This document shows positions 51,891 to 59,427 of a stretch of 61,495 nucleotides of DNA, piece after piece; position 1 is the first letter of the stretch; each line of letters begins with the position of its first letter. The notes under the pieces are model-generated. The model was not told the DNA's origin and did no database searches. It was given only the letters and a program-made list of their open reading frames with translations. The stretch covers positions 1 to 61,495 of the forward strand of contig NZ_JAKUHT010000034.1 of the NCBI RefSeq assembly GCF_022436705.1. Direction: 5' to 3'. The translations under genes and the position numbers were made by a program. Source of the DNA: Nocardioides sp. CFH 31398. Lineage in GTDB: Bacteria; Actinomycetota; Actinomycetes; Propionibacteriales; Nocardioidaceae.

Positions 51891-52595
51891 ATGACGTCCC
51901 TCGCCGAGCAGACCACCGAGCAGCTGGGCGGACCGCTCAGCGTCCTCGCCGTGCAGAAGCGTGACCACGTCCGCCTCGACCGGCTGCTGCACGAGCTCGA
52001 CGACGCCACGCCGGGTCCGGAGGAGGACCGGGTCCTCCGCGCGATCGCCCGCCTCGTCTTCCCTCACGCGTTCGCGGAGGAGGCGCTGCTGTGGCCGGTC
52101 GTCCGCAGCGCGGTGCCGGACGGCGAGGCGCTCACGCTGCAGGTCGAGCGCGAGCACCAGGAGGTCAACGAGCTGTGGACCGAGCTCGAGACGACCCCGC
52201 CCGGCCCCCACCGGGTGGCGCTGAAGAAGCGGCTCGCGGAGGTGCTGCGCGAGGACGTCCGCGACGAGGAGGACGAGCTGCTCCCGCGCCTGCAGGACCG
52301 CGTCGAGACCGGCCGCCTCCAGCTCCTCGGGATCGCCTGGGAGGTGCTGCGTCGTACGGCGCCCACCCGCCCGCACCCCGTGGTGGCCCGCCGTCCGCCC
52401 GGCAACGCGCTCGCCGCGCTGCCGCTCACCGTCATCGACCGCTCCCGCGACGCCCTCGACGCCGTCGCCGGCCGCGTGCCCGCCGCGCGAGACCGCGCCG
52501 TCACCCTCAGCGCGGCCCTCGCCGGCGTGGCCGGTCGCGTCGAGCGCTGGGAGCCGCTGCGGCGCGGGGAGCGCCCCGCGACCCACCGGGCCTGA
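51891..52595 (+). CDS. Hemerythrin-domain protein
   Basis: A 234-residue protein with an N-terminal hemerythrin HHE four-helix bundle (about 15-150). Iron-ligand-type residues are visible in QKRDHVRLDRLLHEL, FPHAFAEEALLWPVV, EREHQEVNELW and DEEDELLPRL. The C-terminal 80 residues are Arg/Pro/Ala-rich helical sequence without recognised domain. Members bind a di-iron centre and sense or store oxygen, or respond to oxidants. It follows the MoxR-VWA pair by 38 bases and may be co-transcribed. Confidence 0.82.
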   Translation: MTSLAEQTTEQLGGPLSVLAVQKRDHVRLDRLLHELDDATPGPEEDRVLRAIARLVFPHAFAEEALLWPVVRSAVPDGEALTLQVEREHQEVNELWTELETTPPGPHRVALKKRLAEVLREDVRDEEDELLPRLQDRVETGRLQLLGIAWEVLRRTAPTRPHPVVARRPPGNALAALPLTVIDRSRDALDAVAGRVPAARDRAVTLSAALAGVAGRVERWEPLRRGERPATHRA

Positions 52596-52636
52596 GCGGC
52601 GCGGGCGTCGTCCACAGCCCCGGGCCCGGCCTCCTG

Positions 52637-52697
52637 GTAGTCCCCTGAGGATCTGTCGTCCACGGACCCCCGGGACGACCGTTCGTCAGGGGACTAC
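52637..52697. repeat. Palindromic element related to the tandem array
   Basis: GTAGTCCCCTGA at the left and TCAGGGGACTAC at the right form a perfect 12-bp outer stem, with further pairing (CGTC/GACG) inside a 37-base interior. The arms are a variant of those in the three tandem copies downstream. It can act as a strong hairpin after the hemerythrin gene. Confidence 0.75.
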
Positions 52698-52769
52698 CCG
52701 GAACCGAGGAGTCGGGCTGTGGAGAGGCGCGGTGCCGCCCGGGTGAGCTCCCCGCGGGCCGTCAGCCGG

Positions 52770-53018
52770 GTAGTCCCTGACGTTGCGACCGTCGTCCGGG
52801 CGGTTTCAGGGTCGCAACGTCAGGGAGTACGGCGGCCCGGGGCTCGATGGCGCCGTCGGCCCGGTAGTCCCTGACGTTGCGACCGTCGTGCGGGTGGTTT
52901 CGGGGTCAGAACGTCGGGGAGTACGGCGGGCCGGGGCTAGATGGGGCCGTCACCCCGGTAGTCCCTGACGTTGCGACCGTCGTCCGGGCGGTTTCAGGGT
53001 CAGAACGTCGGGGAGTAC
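52770..53018. repeat. Three tandem 94-bp repeats, each an inverted repeat
   Basis: Copies begin at 52770, 52864 and 52958, exactly 94 bases apart. Each starts GTAGTCCCTGACGTTGCGAC and, after a loop of about 19 bases, ends with the reverse complement ...CGTCRGGGAGTAC. In copy 1 the 21-base arms pair at 20 of 21 positions; in copies 2 and 3 the right arm has drifted (CAGAACGTCGGGG). The spacers between copies (GGCGGSCCGGGGCTMGATGG) are also repeated. No protein is encoded. Confidence 0.9.
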
Positions 53019-53064
53019 CCGGGTCGCGCCCCAGCCGCACGCCCGGACAACGCGCCGACTCGTC

Positions 53065-53514
53065 CTACTCGGGCGCGGGCGGGGTGGCCTCGTGGTGGCG
53101 GAGGCCGTGGGTGCGGCGGTCCTCCTTCATCTCCGCCTCGAACAGGTGCCGCCTGCCCCCGACGAGGGTCTCGCGGGCCTCTCGCTCCAGCGCGGTGAAG
53201 GCGGCGTAGTAGCCGTCGTCGTACTCCTCGACCGTCTGGAAGCTCCAGCGCCCCTCGAGCACGTTGCGGCCGACGAGCTCCCGCTCGACGCGGTCGGCGA
53301 GGTCGTCGTGCCCGGCGTCGCGGAGCTTGTCGACGGCGTCGCCGAGGGTGAGGTCGGCGGTGCCGGACAGGCGGTGCCAGGTGTAGAGCGCCCCGCGGGC
53401 CGCCTCGATCGCCTCGAGGGCCTCCGAGAACGAGCCGAGCGCGTCGACCGTCTCGTCGGACACGCCTGCGGGTCGCTGGTGCTCGCGGCCGGGTCGCTGC
53501 CGGTCGTCGCTCAT
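53065..53514 (-). CDS. Conserved hypothetical actinobacterial protein
   Basis: A 149-residue soluble, mostly helical protein: ETVDALGSFSEALEAIEAARGALYTWHRLSGTADLTLGDAVDKL, then DDLADRVERELVGRNVLEGRWSFQTVEEYDDGYYAAFTALEREARETLVGGRRHLFEAEMK. The pattern recurs in actinobacteria without an assigned function. ATG 53514 has GGGAGGGG upstream. It lies directly after the P450 gene on the same strand, 40 bases away, and could be the last gene of the sigma-SDR-P450 operon. Confidence 0.65.
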   Translation of the reverse strand: MSDDRQRPGREHQRPAGVSDETVDALGSFSEALEAIEAARGALYTWHRLSGTADLTLGDAVDKLRDAGHDDLADRVERELVGRNVLEGRWSFQTVEEYDDGYYAAFTALEREARETLVGGRRHLFEAEMKEDRRTHGLRHHEATPPAPE

Positions 53515-53554
53515 GGGTCCCCTCCCGGGTCAGCAGGTGGTCAGCAGGGGCAGG

Positions 53555-54796
53555 TCAGAAGGTGGCTGCCTCTCGGCGGGGGAGTACCCGGACGTCGGCG
53601 GTGGATGAGAGCAGCGTCGCCCGCGCGTACGGCGTCCCGCCGGGCAGGGTGGGGATGCGGCGCAGGTCCACGTCCCAGGACCCGACCGGGACGACACCGC
53701 GGGCACAGATCTCGTCGAGGGTCGCGTCGAGCAGCACCGTGACGAGGTCCTCCCCGGGGCAGCGGTGGCCCCGCACGCGACCGCCGCCCTGCGGCACGAA
53801 ACCGTACGGCGGGGGCTCGGTGCCGACGAAGCGCTCGGGCTCGAACCGGTCGGGGGCGGGGTAGGTCGCCGGGTCGTGGTTGATCCCGGGCACGTCGAGC
53901 AGGAGGCGCTCGCCCTCCGCCACGGCGACGCCGTCCACCTCGAGCGGACGACGCGCGACGGCCGCGAGGGCGGGGACGAACGGTGCGGTGCGGCGGACCT
54001 CGTGCAGGAACGACCGGCGCCGCGCAGCGCTGCGCTCCAGCCACGTCTCGCCGTCGGTCCAGCGGTGCGCGTCGAGGACCGCGAAGCAGCCCAGCCAGGA
54101 GGTGGCGATGGTCGGCCGCACCAGGTTGCCGAGCTCCACCGCCGCGGTGCGCTCGTCGAGGTCGCTGGCGGCGATCGCGTGCGCCGGCGTCCCCGGCGCG
54201 ACGACGAGTTCCCCGTGACGGATCGCCCTCAGCGTCAGTCGCGCCCAGGCGTCGGTGCGGGCCCGCGCCACCCAGGCGCGGGCGTACGCCGAGCCGCGCA
54301 GGCCGAAGCCGTCCACGACGCGGGCGTAGGTGCGGGCGAGGTCCACCTCGACGTGCGGTGCGAGCGAGAACCCCGCCCAGCGCAGCGCGGCGACGCCGTA
54401 CGCCACGACGAGCGCGTCGTGCAGGTCGACCTCCCGCTCGCCGGCCTCGTCGAGGATCTCGCCGAGCAGCCGCCCGGCCTCGGCGGCGCAGCGGGTGACC
54501 CCCTCGACGCCCATCTGGGCGCGCAGCAGGTCCTTCCGCTCGGCGTGCTCGGTGTGGTCGAGGGTGTGGACGGCGCCGCGGCCGAACAGCAGCCAGCCGA
54601 GGGCCGCGGGGACGGCGTCGGCGCGTCGGGTGGCGGCGGGGTCGTAGAAGGTGCGGGCGCCCTCCTCGGTGCCGACGACGACGGCGCGCGAGCCCAGCAG
54701 CCGGCTGGGGTACGTGGCGGTCGCGCCGCGGCGGTCGCGGTCGGTCTCGATGGCGCGGAAGCCGTGGGTCAGGAGCAGGGTCGCGAGGTCGGACAT
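53555..54796 (-). CDS. CYP152-type P450 fatty-acid peroxygenase, OleT-like
   Basis: A 413-residue cytochrome P450 of the H2O2-using CYP152 group. The haem Cys346 sits in FVPQGGGRVRGHRCPGED. The I-helix has LGNLVRPTIATSW with Arg227-Pro228, the residue pair that binds the fatty-acid carboxylate and replaces the usual acid-alcohol pair. H77 in LFGRGAVHTLDHTEH lines up with His85 of the decarboxylase OleT; hydroxylating relatives have Gln there. So it may convert fatty acids to terminal alkenes as well as hydroxylate them. HEVRRTAPFVPALAAVARR and DVPGINHDPATYPAPDRFEPERF are further family marks. It is last or next-to-last in an operon with an SDR and a sigma factor. Confidence 0.85.
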   Translation of the reverse strand: MSDLATLLLTHGFRAIETDRDRRGATATYPSRLLGSRAVVVGTEEGARTFYDPAATRRADAVPAALGWLLFGRGAVHTLDHTEHAERKDLLRAQMGVEGVTRCAAEAGRLLGEILDEAGEREVDLHDALVVAYGVAALRWAGFSLAPHVEVDLARTYARVVDGFGLRGSAYARAWVARARTDAWARLTLRAIRHGELVVAPGTPAHAIAASDLDERTAAVELGNLVRPTIATSWLGCFAVLDAHRWTDGETWLERSAARRRSFLHEVRRTAPFVPALAAVARRPLEVDGVAVAEGERLLLDVPGINHDPATYPAPDRFEPERFVGTEPPPYGFVPQGGGRVRGHRCPGEDLVTVLLDATLDEICARGVVPVGSWDVDLRRIPTLPGGTPYARATLLSSTADVRVLPRREAATF

Positions 54797-54815
54797 GGCT
54801 GCCGGTTCCCGCTGC

Positions 54816-55628
54816 TCAGCGCGTGAACCGCGCCAGCAGCCGCGCCCGCAGCGGGTCCGGCAGCAGGCGGGTCGCGGTGTCCTGCACCCGCACCAGCGAC
54901 GACCCGGGGACGAGGGTCGCCCTGCCGTCGAGCATCGCCTCGTAGGCGTCGCGGGCCACCGTCTCGGGGCTGTCCTTCGGCGTGGACGACGCCAGCCGGG
55001 TCCGCAGCATCCCGGCGCGGGCGAAGAACGGGGTGTCGACCGGACCCGGGCGGGCGGAGGTGACGGTGACGCCGGTGCCCCGCAGCTCCTCGCGCACGGC
55101 GAGGGCGTAGGTGTGCACGAACGCCTTCGAGGCGTCGTACGTCGCCTGGTGCGGCCCGGGGGCCGCGGAGGCCACGGACGACGTGACCAGCACCCGCCCC
55201 CACCCGTGCGCCAGGAGGTCGGGCAGCAGCAGCTTCAGCAGGTGGACGACGCCGCGGACGTTCAGGTCGACGACCCGCAGGTCGTCACCGAGCGGCACCT
55301 CGTCGGAACGGCCGTGCGCGGCGGCGCCGGCGTTGAGGACGACCGCGCCCAGGGTCTCGGACCGGCCCGCCACCTCCCGGGCGAGGGCGTCGACGCCCTC
55401 ACGGGTGGCGAGGTCGGTCTGCACGGCCTGGACGTGGCCGCGGCCCTCGGCGGACAGCTCCCGGGCGGTGTCGTGGATCCGCTCCTCATCGGCGGCGGCC
55501 ACCACGGTCCACCCGTCGCGGCTGAGGCAGCGGGCGAGCTCGAGCCCGATGCCGGTCGAGGCGCCGGTGACGACGGCGAGCCGTCCGGGCCCGGCGGACC
55601 TCGCCCGGTCGTCGGCGGGTCCGCTCAC
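54816..55628 (-). CDS. Short-chain dehydrogenase/reductase
   Basis: A 270-residue classical SDR. The cofactor motif TGASTGIG is at about 21-28, LNAGAAAHG corresponds to NNAG, the catalytic Ser lies in VTSSVAS and Y-x3-K in YDASKAF, followed by ARPGPVDTPFF. It is of the DltE type, with a C-terminal helical tail (ATRLLPDPLRARLLARF) that may touch the membrane. GTG 55628 overlaps the sigma-factor stop (GTGA) and the gene ends 20 bases before the P450 gene, so it may handle a fatty alcohol or aldehyde related to the P450 reaction. That link is inferred. Confidence 0.85.
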   Translation of the reverse strand: MSGPADDRARSAGPGRLAVVTGASTGIGLELARCLSRDGWTVVAAADEERIHDTARELSAEGRGHVQAVQTDLATREGVDALAREVAGRSETLGAVVLNAGAAAHGRSDEVPLGDDLRVVDLNVRGVVHLLKLLLPDLLAHGWGRVLVTSSVASAAPGPHQATYDASKAFVHTYALAVREELRGTGVTVTSARPGPVDTPFFARAGMLRTRLASSTPKDSPETVARDAYEAMLDGRATLVPGSSLVRVQDTATRLLPDPLRARLLARFTR

Positions 55629-56512
55629 GAGGCCGCCGCGGCCATGACGGGCCGGGCGCCGCGGCCCTCGATCGTGCTGCGCAGGTCGGCGAGGATGTCG
55701 CCGAGCCAGCGCGACACCGTGGCCTGGGTGACCCCGAAGCGGGTGCCGATCTCGCGCTGCGACTTCTCCTCGAAGAAGCGCAGGTAGAGCACGGTGGCGT
55801 CACGCTCGCCGAGGGTCCCCAGGACCCCGGAGAGAACGACCCGCGCCTCGGCGGCGCCGAGCTCGTCGTCCGCCGCGAGGGTGTCGCCGAGGGTGACGGT
55901 CGACCCGGCCTCCGGCGGCTGGTCCAGCGAGGCGGGGGTGAAGCACCCCAGCGCGCTGCCGGCCTCGGCGTAGTCCCTCTCGGAGGTGCCGGTGGCCGCC
56001 CGGACCTCCTCCGGGGTGGCCTCCCGGCCGGTGGCGACGGACAGGTCGGACGACGCGCGTCGCAGGGCCAGCTGCAGCTCCTGCACGCGACGGGGCGGGC
56101 GGACCATCCACCCGTGGTCACGGAAGAACCGGAGCACCTCCCCGCGGATCGACGGGACGGCGTAGCTCAGCAGGTCGTGCTGGCGGTCGGGGTCGAAGCG
56201 GCGGACCGCCTTGACGAGACCCTCGGCGGCGGCCTGCTCGAGGTCCTCGGCGTCGATGCCCCGGTCGGAGTAGCGCCGGGCGACCGCGACCGCCACGCGG
56301 TGGTTCAGGGCGATCACGGCGTCGAGCATCGAGGTGCGAGCGGCGTCGTCCTCGGCGTCGGCGGCCCGGCGCAGCAGCTCCTGGGAGAGCGCACGGCGCT
56401 CGTCGTGGGAGAAGCGGCGCTCGGTCCGGGTGGCCGTGGCCACCAGCTCGCGCCAGCAGGCGGCGGCGAGCGCGGCGTTGTCCAGGGTGGGCAGGACAGA
56501 TGTGGCAACCAT
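55625..56512 (-). CDS. SigB/SigF-family alternative sigma factor
   Basis: A 295-residue group 3 sigma factor. Region 2 reads VAVAVARRYSDRGIDAEDLEQAAAEGLVKAVRRFDPDRQHDLLSYAVPSIRGEVLRFFRDHGW, with MVRPPRRVQELQLAL opening region 3. Region 4 is LSGVLGTLGERDATVLYLRFFEEKSQREIGTRFGVTQATVSRWLGDIL. An N-terminal extension of about 65 residues may be regulatory. ATG 56512 begins the protein-like sequence; upstream in-frame sequence includes promoter DNA. It heads an operon with the SDR and P450, suggesting stress-linked membrane or lipid change. Confidence 0.88.
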   Translation of the reverse strand: MVATSVLPTLDNAALAAACWRELVATATRTERRFSHDERRALSQELLRRAADAEDDAARTSMLDAVIALNHRVAVAVARRYSDRGIDAEDLEQAAAEGLVKAVRRFDPDRQHDLLSYAVPSIRGEVLRFFRDHGWMVRPPRRVQELQLALRRASSDLSVATGREATPEEVRAATGTSERDYAEAGSALGCFTPASLDQPPEAGSTVTLGDTLAADDELGAAEARVVLSGVLGTLGERDATVLYLRFFEEKSQREIGTRFGVTQATVSRWLGDILADLRSTIEGRGARPVMAAAAS

Positions 56513-56577
56513 GGAGACCTCACAAGGGCGTTGGTGCCGGGGTCTCGCCGGTTGCTTCAGCGAGGAAGAACCTCTGA

Positions 56578-56607
56578 CGCTAGGACCACTGCGAGGGGGC
56601 TCGTCAA
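56578..56607 (-). promoter_or_regulatory. Candidate promoter of the sigma-SDR-P450 operon
   Basis: On the minus strand TTGACG is followed, 18 bases later, by CTAGCG, about 66 bases before the sigma start codon. This resembles a housekeeping -35/-10 pair, with a weak -10. Confidence 0.3.
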
Positions 56608-56793
56608 CCCGTGCGGGGAGGTTGCATGAAACTGGTTGGCCTGGGCACCGACAGGCGCGCCCGATGGGGTGGTGGTAGAACTTCCGGCGTGGCGCGCACG
56701 GCTGTGACCTGCGGGTTCGTGCCATCATCGCCCGGTCGGCAGCCCTGGGGGAACAGCCGTCCACACCCCCTCACCTGTCGCTCGGAGGTCTTC

Positions 56794-57540
56794 TTGTTCG
56801 ATCACGCCGACCTGCTGCTGGCGTTGTCCCGGGCCCTGGCGGAGAACCCCCGCGAGGAGCGGTGGCCGGCGCTGTGCCGCGCCGCGGTCTCCGGGCTGCG
56901 GGTCGACGACGGCAGCATCGCGCTCTGTGTCTCCGGGGTGCCCGAGCTGGTGTGCGCGTCGAGCCGCCGGGCCGCGGGGTTCGGGCAGGCCCAGGAGGTC
57001 ACCGGCGAGGGCCCCGTGTACGACGTCCTGGCGACGTCGGCCCCCGTCCTGATGACCGGCCGGGCCGACGATTCCCGGCGGTGGCCGCGGCTCGCGGCGT
57101 TCTATGACACCGTGGCGGTGGGGCCGACCGCGGCGGTCCCGATGCTGGCCCAGCCGACGGAGGTGGTGGGTGTGCTGACCGTCCACCACAGCCTGCAGTC
57201 AGGCCTCGGCGAGTACCTCCACGGGCCCTCCGAGGCCCGCCGCGCCGAGGCGCTCGACGACGTCCGGTTCGTCGCGGACACCCTCGCCGCCGTCGTCCTC
57301 GCCGACACCCTGATGCCGGACGACGAGCAGGTGCGGTGGATCGACCGGGACCGCGTCTCCCAGGCCGTCGGCATGGTCGTCGCCCAGTCCGGCGGGACCC
57401 CGGAGGACGCCCTGGCGCTCATCAAGGCCCGCGCCTTCGTCGAGGGCACCACCGTGGGCGAGATCAGCCGCCGGGTGATCGCTCGGGAGCTCGACCTCGG
57501 CCGGTGCGGAGGCGTGGACGGCGGGAGCACCGCCCCGTGA
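56794..57540 (+). CDS. GAF-ANTAR regulator with TTG start
   Basis: A 248-residue protein with a GAF domain (about 10-165; SGLRVDDGSIALCVSGVPELVCASS, VGPTAAVPMLAQPTEVVGVLTVHH) and a C-terminal ANTAR domain (IDRDRVSQAVGMVVAQSGGTPEDALALIKARAFVEGTTVGEISRRVI). No ATG or GTG starts the domain. TTG 56794 follows GGAGG by five bases, which decides the start. The gene is divergent from the sigma factor and overlaps the next GAF-ANTAR gene (GTGA). An RNA antitermination role is inferred from the family. Confidence 0.82.
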   Translation: MFDHADLLLALSRALAENPREERWPALCRAAVSGLRVDDGSIALCVSGVPELVCASSRRAAGFGQAQEVTGEGPVYDVLATSAPVLMTGRADDSRRWPRLAAFYDTVAVGPTAAVPMLAQPTEVVGVLTVHHSLQSGLGEYLHGPSEARRAEALDDVRFVADTLAAVVLADTLMPDDEQVRWIDRDRVSQAVGMVVAQSGGTPEDALALIKARAFVEGTTVGEISRRVIARELDLGRCGGVDGGSTAP

Positions 57541-58238
57541 CGGGCGCCGACGGCCTCGGCCGCGCGTTGGCGGCGCTGTCCGGCGAGCAGCCGGACGTGG
57601 GCGACATCCTCGCCCACCTCGTCGCCGACTGCGCCGCGTCGAGCGGCGCCCGCGCGGTCGCGGTCCTCGCGCGCGACGAGCCCGCGGCCGACCTCGAGCT
57701 GCTCGCGGCGTCGTCCCACCACGCCGCGGCGATGGAGGTCTGGCAGGCCCAGCACGGGCGCGGCCCCTGCGTGGAGGCGATGGACGCCGCCCGCGTCGTC
57801 CACCGGACCGCCGAGGCGGAGGGTGTCGAGGAGGGCTCGCTCGGCGCGCTGATGCGGGACGCCGGGTTCCGGGCGGTCAGCGCCTACCCGGTGGCGTGGC
57901 GGGGGGTGACGCTCGCCGGCCTCAACCTGTTCTGGGCGAGCGACGAGGGCGGTCGCGCGGCCGACGGCCAGGAGCCCGGGCGCGTGTACGCCGACCTCGT
58001 CGCCCTCGCCATCGCGCACCCCGCGCTCACCGACGCGGGTGCCGTCCGGGCGCAGCTGCGGCGCTCGATGGCGCAGCGGGCCGTGGTCGAGCAGGCCAAG
58101 GGCGTGCTGGCCTGGACCGAGGGCCTCGACATGGGCGCGGCCTACGCGCGGCTGCTGACGCTCACGGAGACGTCGTCCGCGACGCTCGGCGAGGTCGCGG
58201 CCGAGGTCGTGCGCCGCCGCGGCGCCCCGCCCGCCTGA
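57537..58238 (+). CDS. GAF-ANTAR regulator, coupled to previous gene
   Basis: A 233-residue protein: GAF-like domain (about 15-160; ILAHLVADCAASSGARAVAVLARDE, GRGPCVEAMDAARVVH, GFRAVSAYPVAWRGVTLAGLNLFW) and ANTAR (LRRSMAQRAVVEQAKGVLAWTEGLDMGAAYARLLTLTETSSATLGEVAAEVVRR). GTG 57537 lies on the stop of the preceding gene, so the two are translated together and may form a heterodimer. They share architecture with the tandem pair at 34.2-35.7 kb but are not close copies. Confidence 0.85.
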   Translation: MTGADGLGRALAALSGEQPDVGDILAHLVADCAASSGARAVAVLARDEPAADLELLAASSHHAAAMEVWQAQHGRGPCVEAMDAARVVHRTAEAEGVEEGSLGALMRDAGFRAVSAYPVAWRGVTLAGLNLFWASDEGGRAADGQEPGRVYADLVALAIAHPALTDAGAVRAQLRRSMAQRAVVEQAKGVLAWTEGLDMGAAYARLLTLTETSSATLGEVAAEVVRRRGAPPA

Positions 58239-58357
58239 CGGGCGGCGAGACCGACCAGGACGACCAGTGCGCCGCTGATGCCCCAGACGGTGCCGGTGAG
58301 GCCGAGGACGAGCGCGAGCAGCAGGCCGAGGCGGTCGGCGGACAGGAAGACGGGCAC
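58142..58357 (-). CDS. Possible small membrane protein
   Basis: A 71-residue frame, MPVFLSADRLGLLLALVLGLTGTVWGISGALVVLVGLAARQAGG..., with one long hydrophobic segment (about 9-40). GTG 58357 has AAAGGGG six bases upstream and lies 24 bases after the heavy-metal-exporter-like gene on the same strand. The last 32 codons overlap the 3' end of the convergent GAF-ANTAR gene, which lowers confidence; the tail may not be native. Confidence 0.35.
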   Translation of the reverse strand: MPVFLSADRLGLLLALVLGLTGTVWGISGALVVLVGLAARQAGGAPRRRTTSAATSPSVADDVSVSVSSRA

Positions 58358-58381
58358 AGCGGGCCCCTTTCGTGGTGGTGG

Positions 58382-59401
58382 TCAGGTGAGGAGCAGCAGG
58401 GCCGCGCCGACCAGGAGCGCCGGGACGGCGGTGAGCGCGCCGGCCAGCACGGCCGCGCGGGGGTGCAGGGCGAGCAGGGGCAGCAGCGCGTCGCCGTCCT
58501 GGCTGACGGTCGCCGCGGCCAGGGTCGACAGCGGCATGCCGCCGGCGGTGAAGACGCCGACGAAGACGATCTGCGCGGCGCAGCCGGGCACGAGCCCGAC
58601 GGCGACGCCGACGAGCACGCCGACGAGGCCGTGGACGGGCAGCTGCGAGCCGTCGAAGCCGGTGGCCCGCTCGAGCACGGCGAGCCCGACGTACGCGACG
58701 GACACCCAGGTGGTGACCTGCGCGACCTGCGCGCCGCTCTCCCGCAGCACCCCCGGTCCCGCGAGCCGCCCGGACGCCGCGGCGGCGAGGCAGAGGCCGG
58801 CACCGGCGAGGCCGACGACGAGGTAGAGGTCTCGCGGGTCGGAGAGGTTCAGCGTGACGGGCAGTCCGACGACCGCACCGCCGCCGATCGCGAGCCACAG
58901 CAGCACCGGCAGGACGCCGAGGGAGTGGACGAGGGTGGCGCCGTTCGCTGCGCCGTCGGGCCGCACGAGGTCGGGGGGTGGCGCCGGGGGCACGCGCAGC
59001 ACCGGACGTCGCGGGGCGATGCCCGCGGCGTCGACGAGCCAGCCGCTGGTGGCGCCCACGACGAGCAGCCCGGCCTTGAGCTGGACGGTCAGCACGGGGT
59101 CCGCCGCGAGCAGCACCCAGGAGACGTCGCCCATCGTGGCGACGAGCGCGGCGACCGCCGTCCCGTAGGACACCGCGCCGCGGGCGTACGCCGTGACCAC
59201 CACGATCGCGCCCCCGCAGCCGGGGGGCATCGTGAGCGCAGCCCCCACCAGGGGGGCCCAGCGGGCGTGCCGCTCGAGAGCGGCCGCCAGCCGGGCCCCC
59301 CACCGGTGCTGGGCCCAGCCGAACGGCGCGACCGCGAGGGCGACGAAGACGCCGACCTGCATGAACGCGTCCGCCAACGGCTGGAGCAGGAGCTGGGTCA
59401 T
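58382..59401 (-). CDS. Putative 10TM heavy-metal exporter (ArsP_2-like)
   Basis: A 339-residue membrane protein with about ten hydrophobic helices. The two hallmark loops are MPPGCGGAIVVVTAYARG near residue 60 and LVPGCAAQIVFVGVFTAGGMPLS near residue 275, with PGC repeated in the two halves, as in the 10TM putative heavy-metal exporter family. A cytoplasmic linker (PRRPVLRVPPAPPPDLVRP) joins the halves. It lies 26 bases after the manganese catalase stop on the same strand, so metal (perhaps Mn) handling together is plausible. The substrate is inferred only. Confidence 0.78.
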   Translation of the reverse strand: MTQLLLQPLADAFMQVGVFVALAVAPFGWAQHRWGARLAAALERHARWAPLVGAALTMPPGCGGAIVVVTAYARGAVSYGTAVAALVATMGDVSWVLLAADPVLTVQLKAGLLVVGATSGWLVDAAGIAPRRPVLRVPPAPPPDLVRPDGAANGATLVHSLGVLPVLLWLAIGGGAVVGLPVTLNLSDPRDLYLVVGLAGAGLCLAAAASGRLAGPGVLRESGAQVAQVTTWVSVAYVGLAVLERATGFDGSQLPVHGLVGVLVGVAVGLVPGCAAQIVFVGVFTAGGMPLSTLAAATVSQDGDALLPLLALHPRAAVLAGALTAVPALLVGAALLLLT

Positions 59402-59427
59402 GGGTGCGCCTCAGGGTGAGCCGGGGC

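Noticed and set aside
52596..53064. CRISPR-like array (three regularly spaced repeats)
   Set aside because: Units are 94-base tandem copies with repeated spacers, long internal palindromes and no cas genes; this is not CRISPR.
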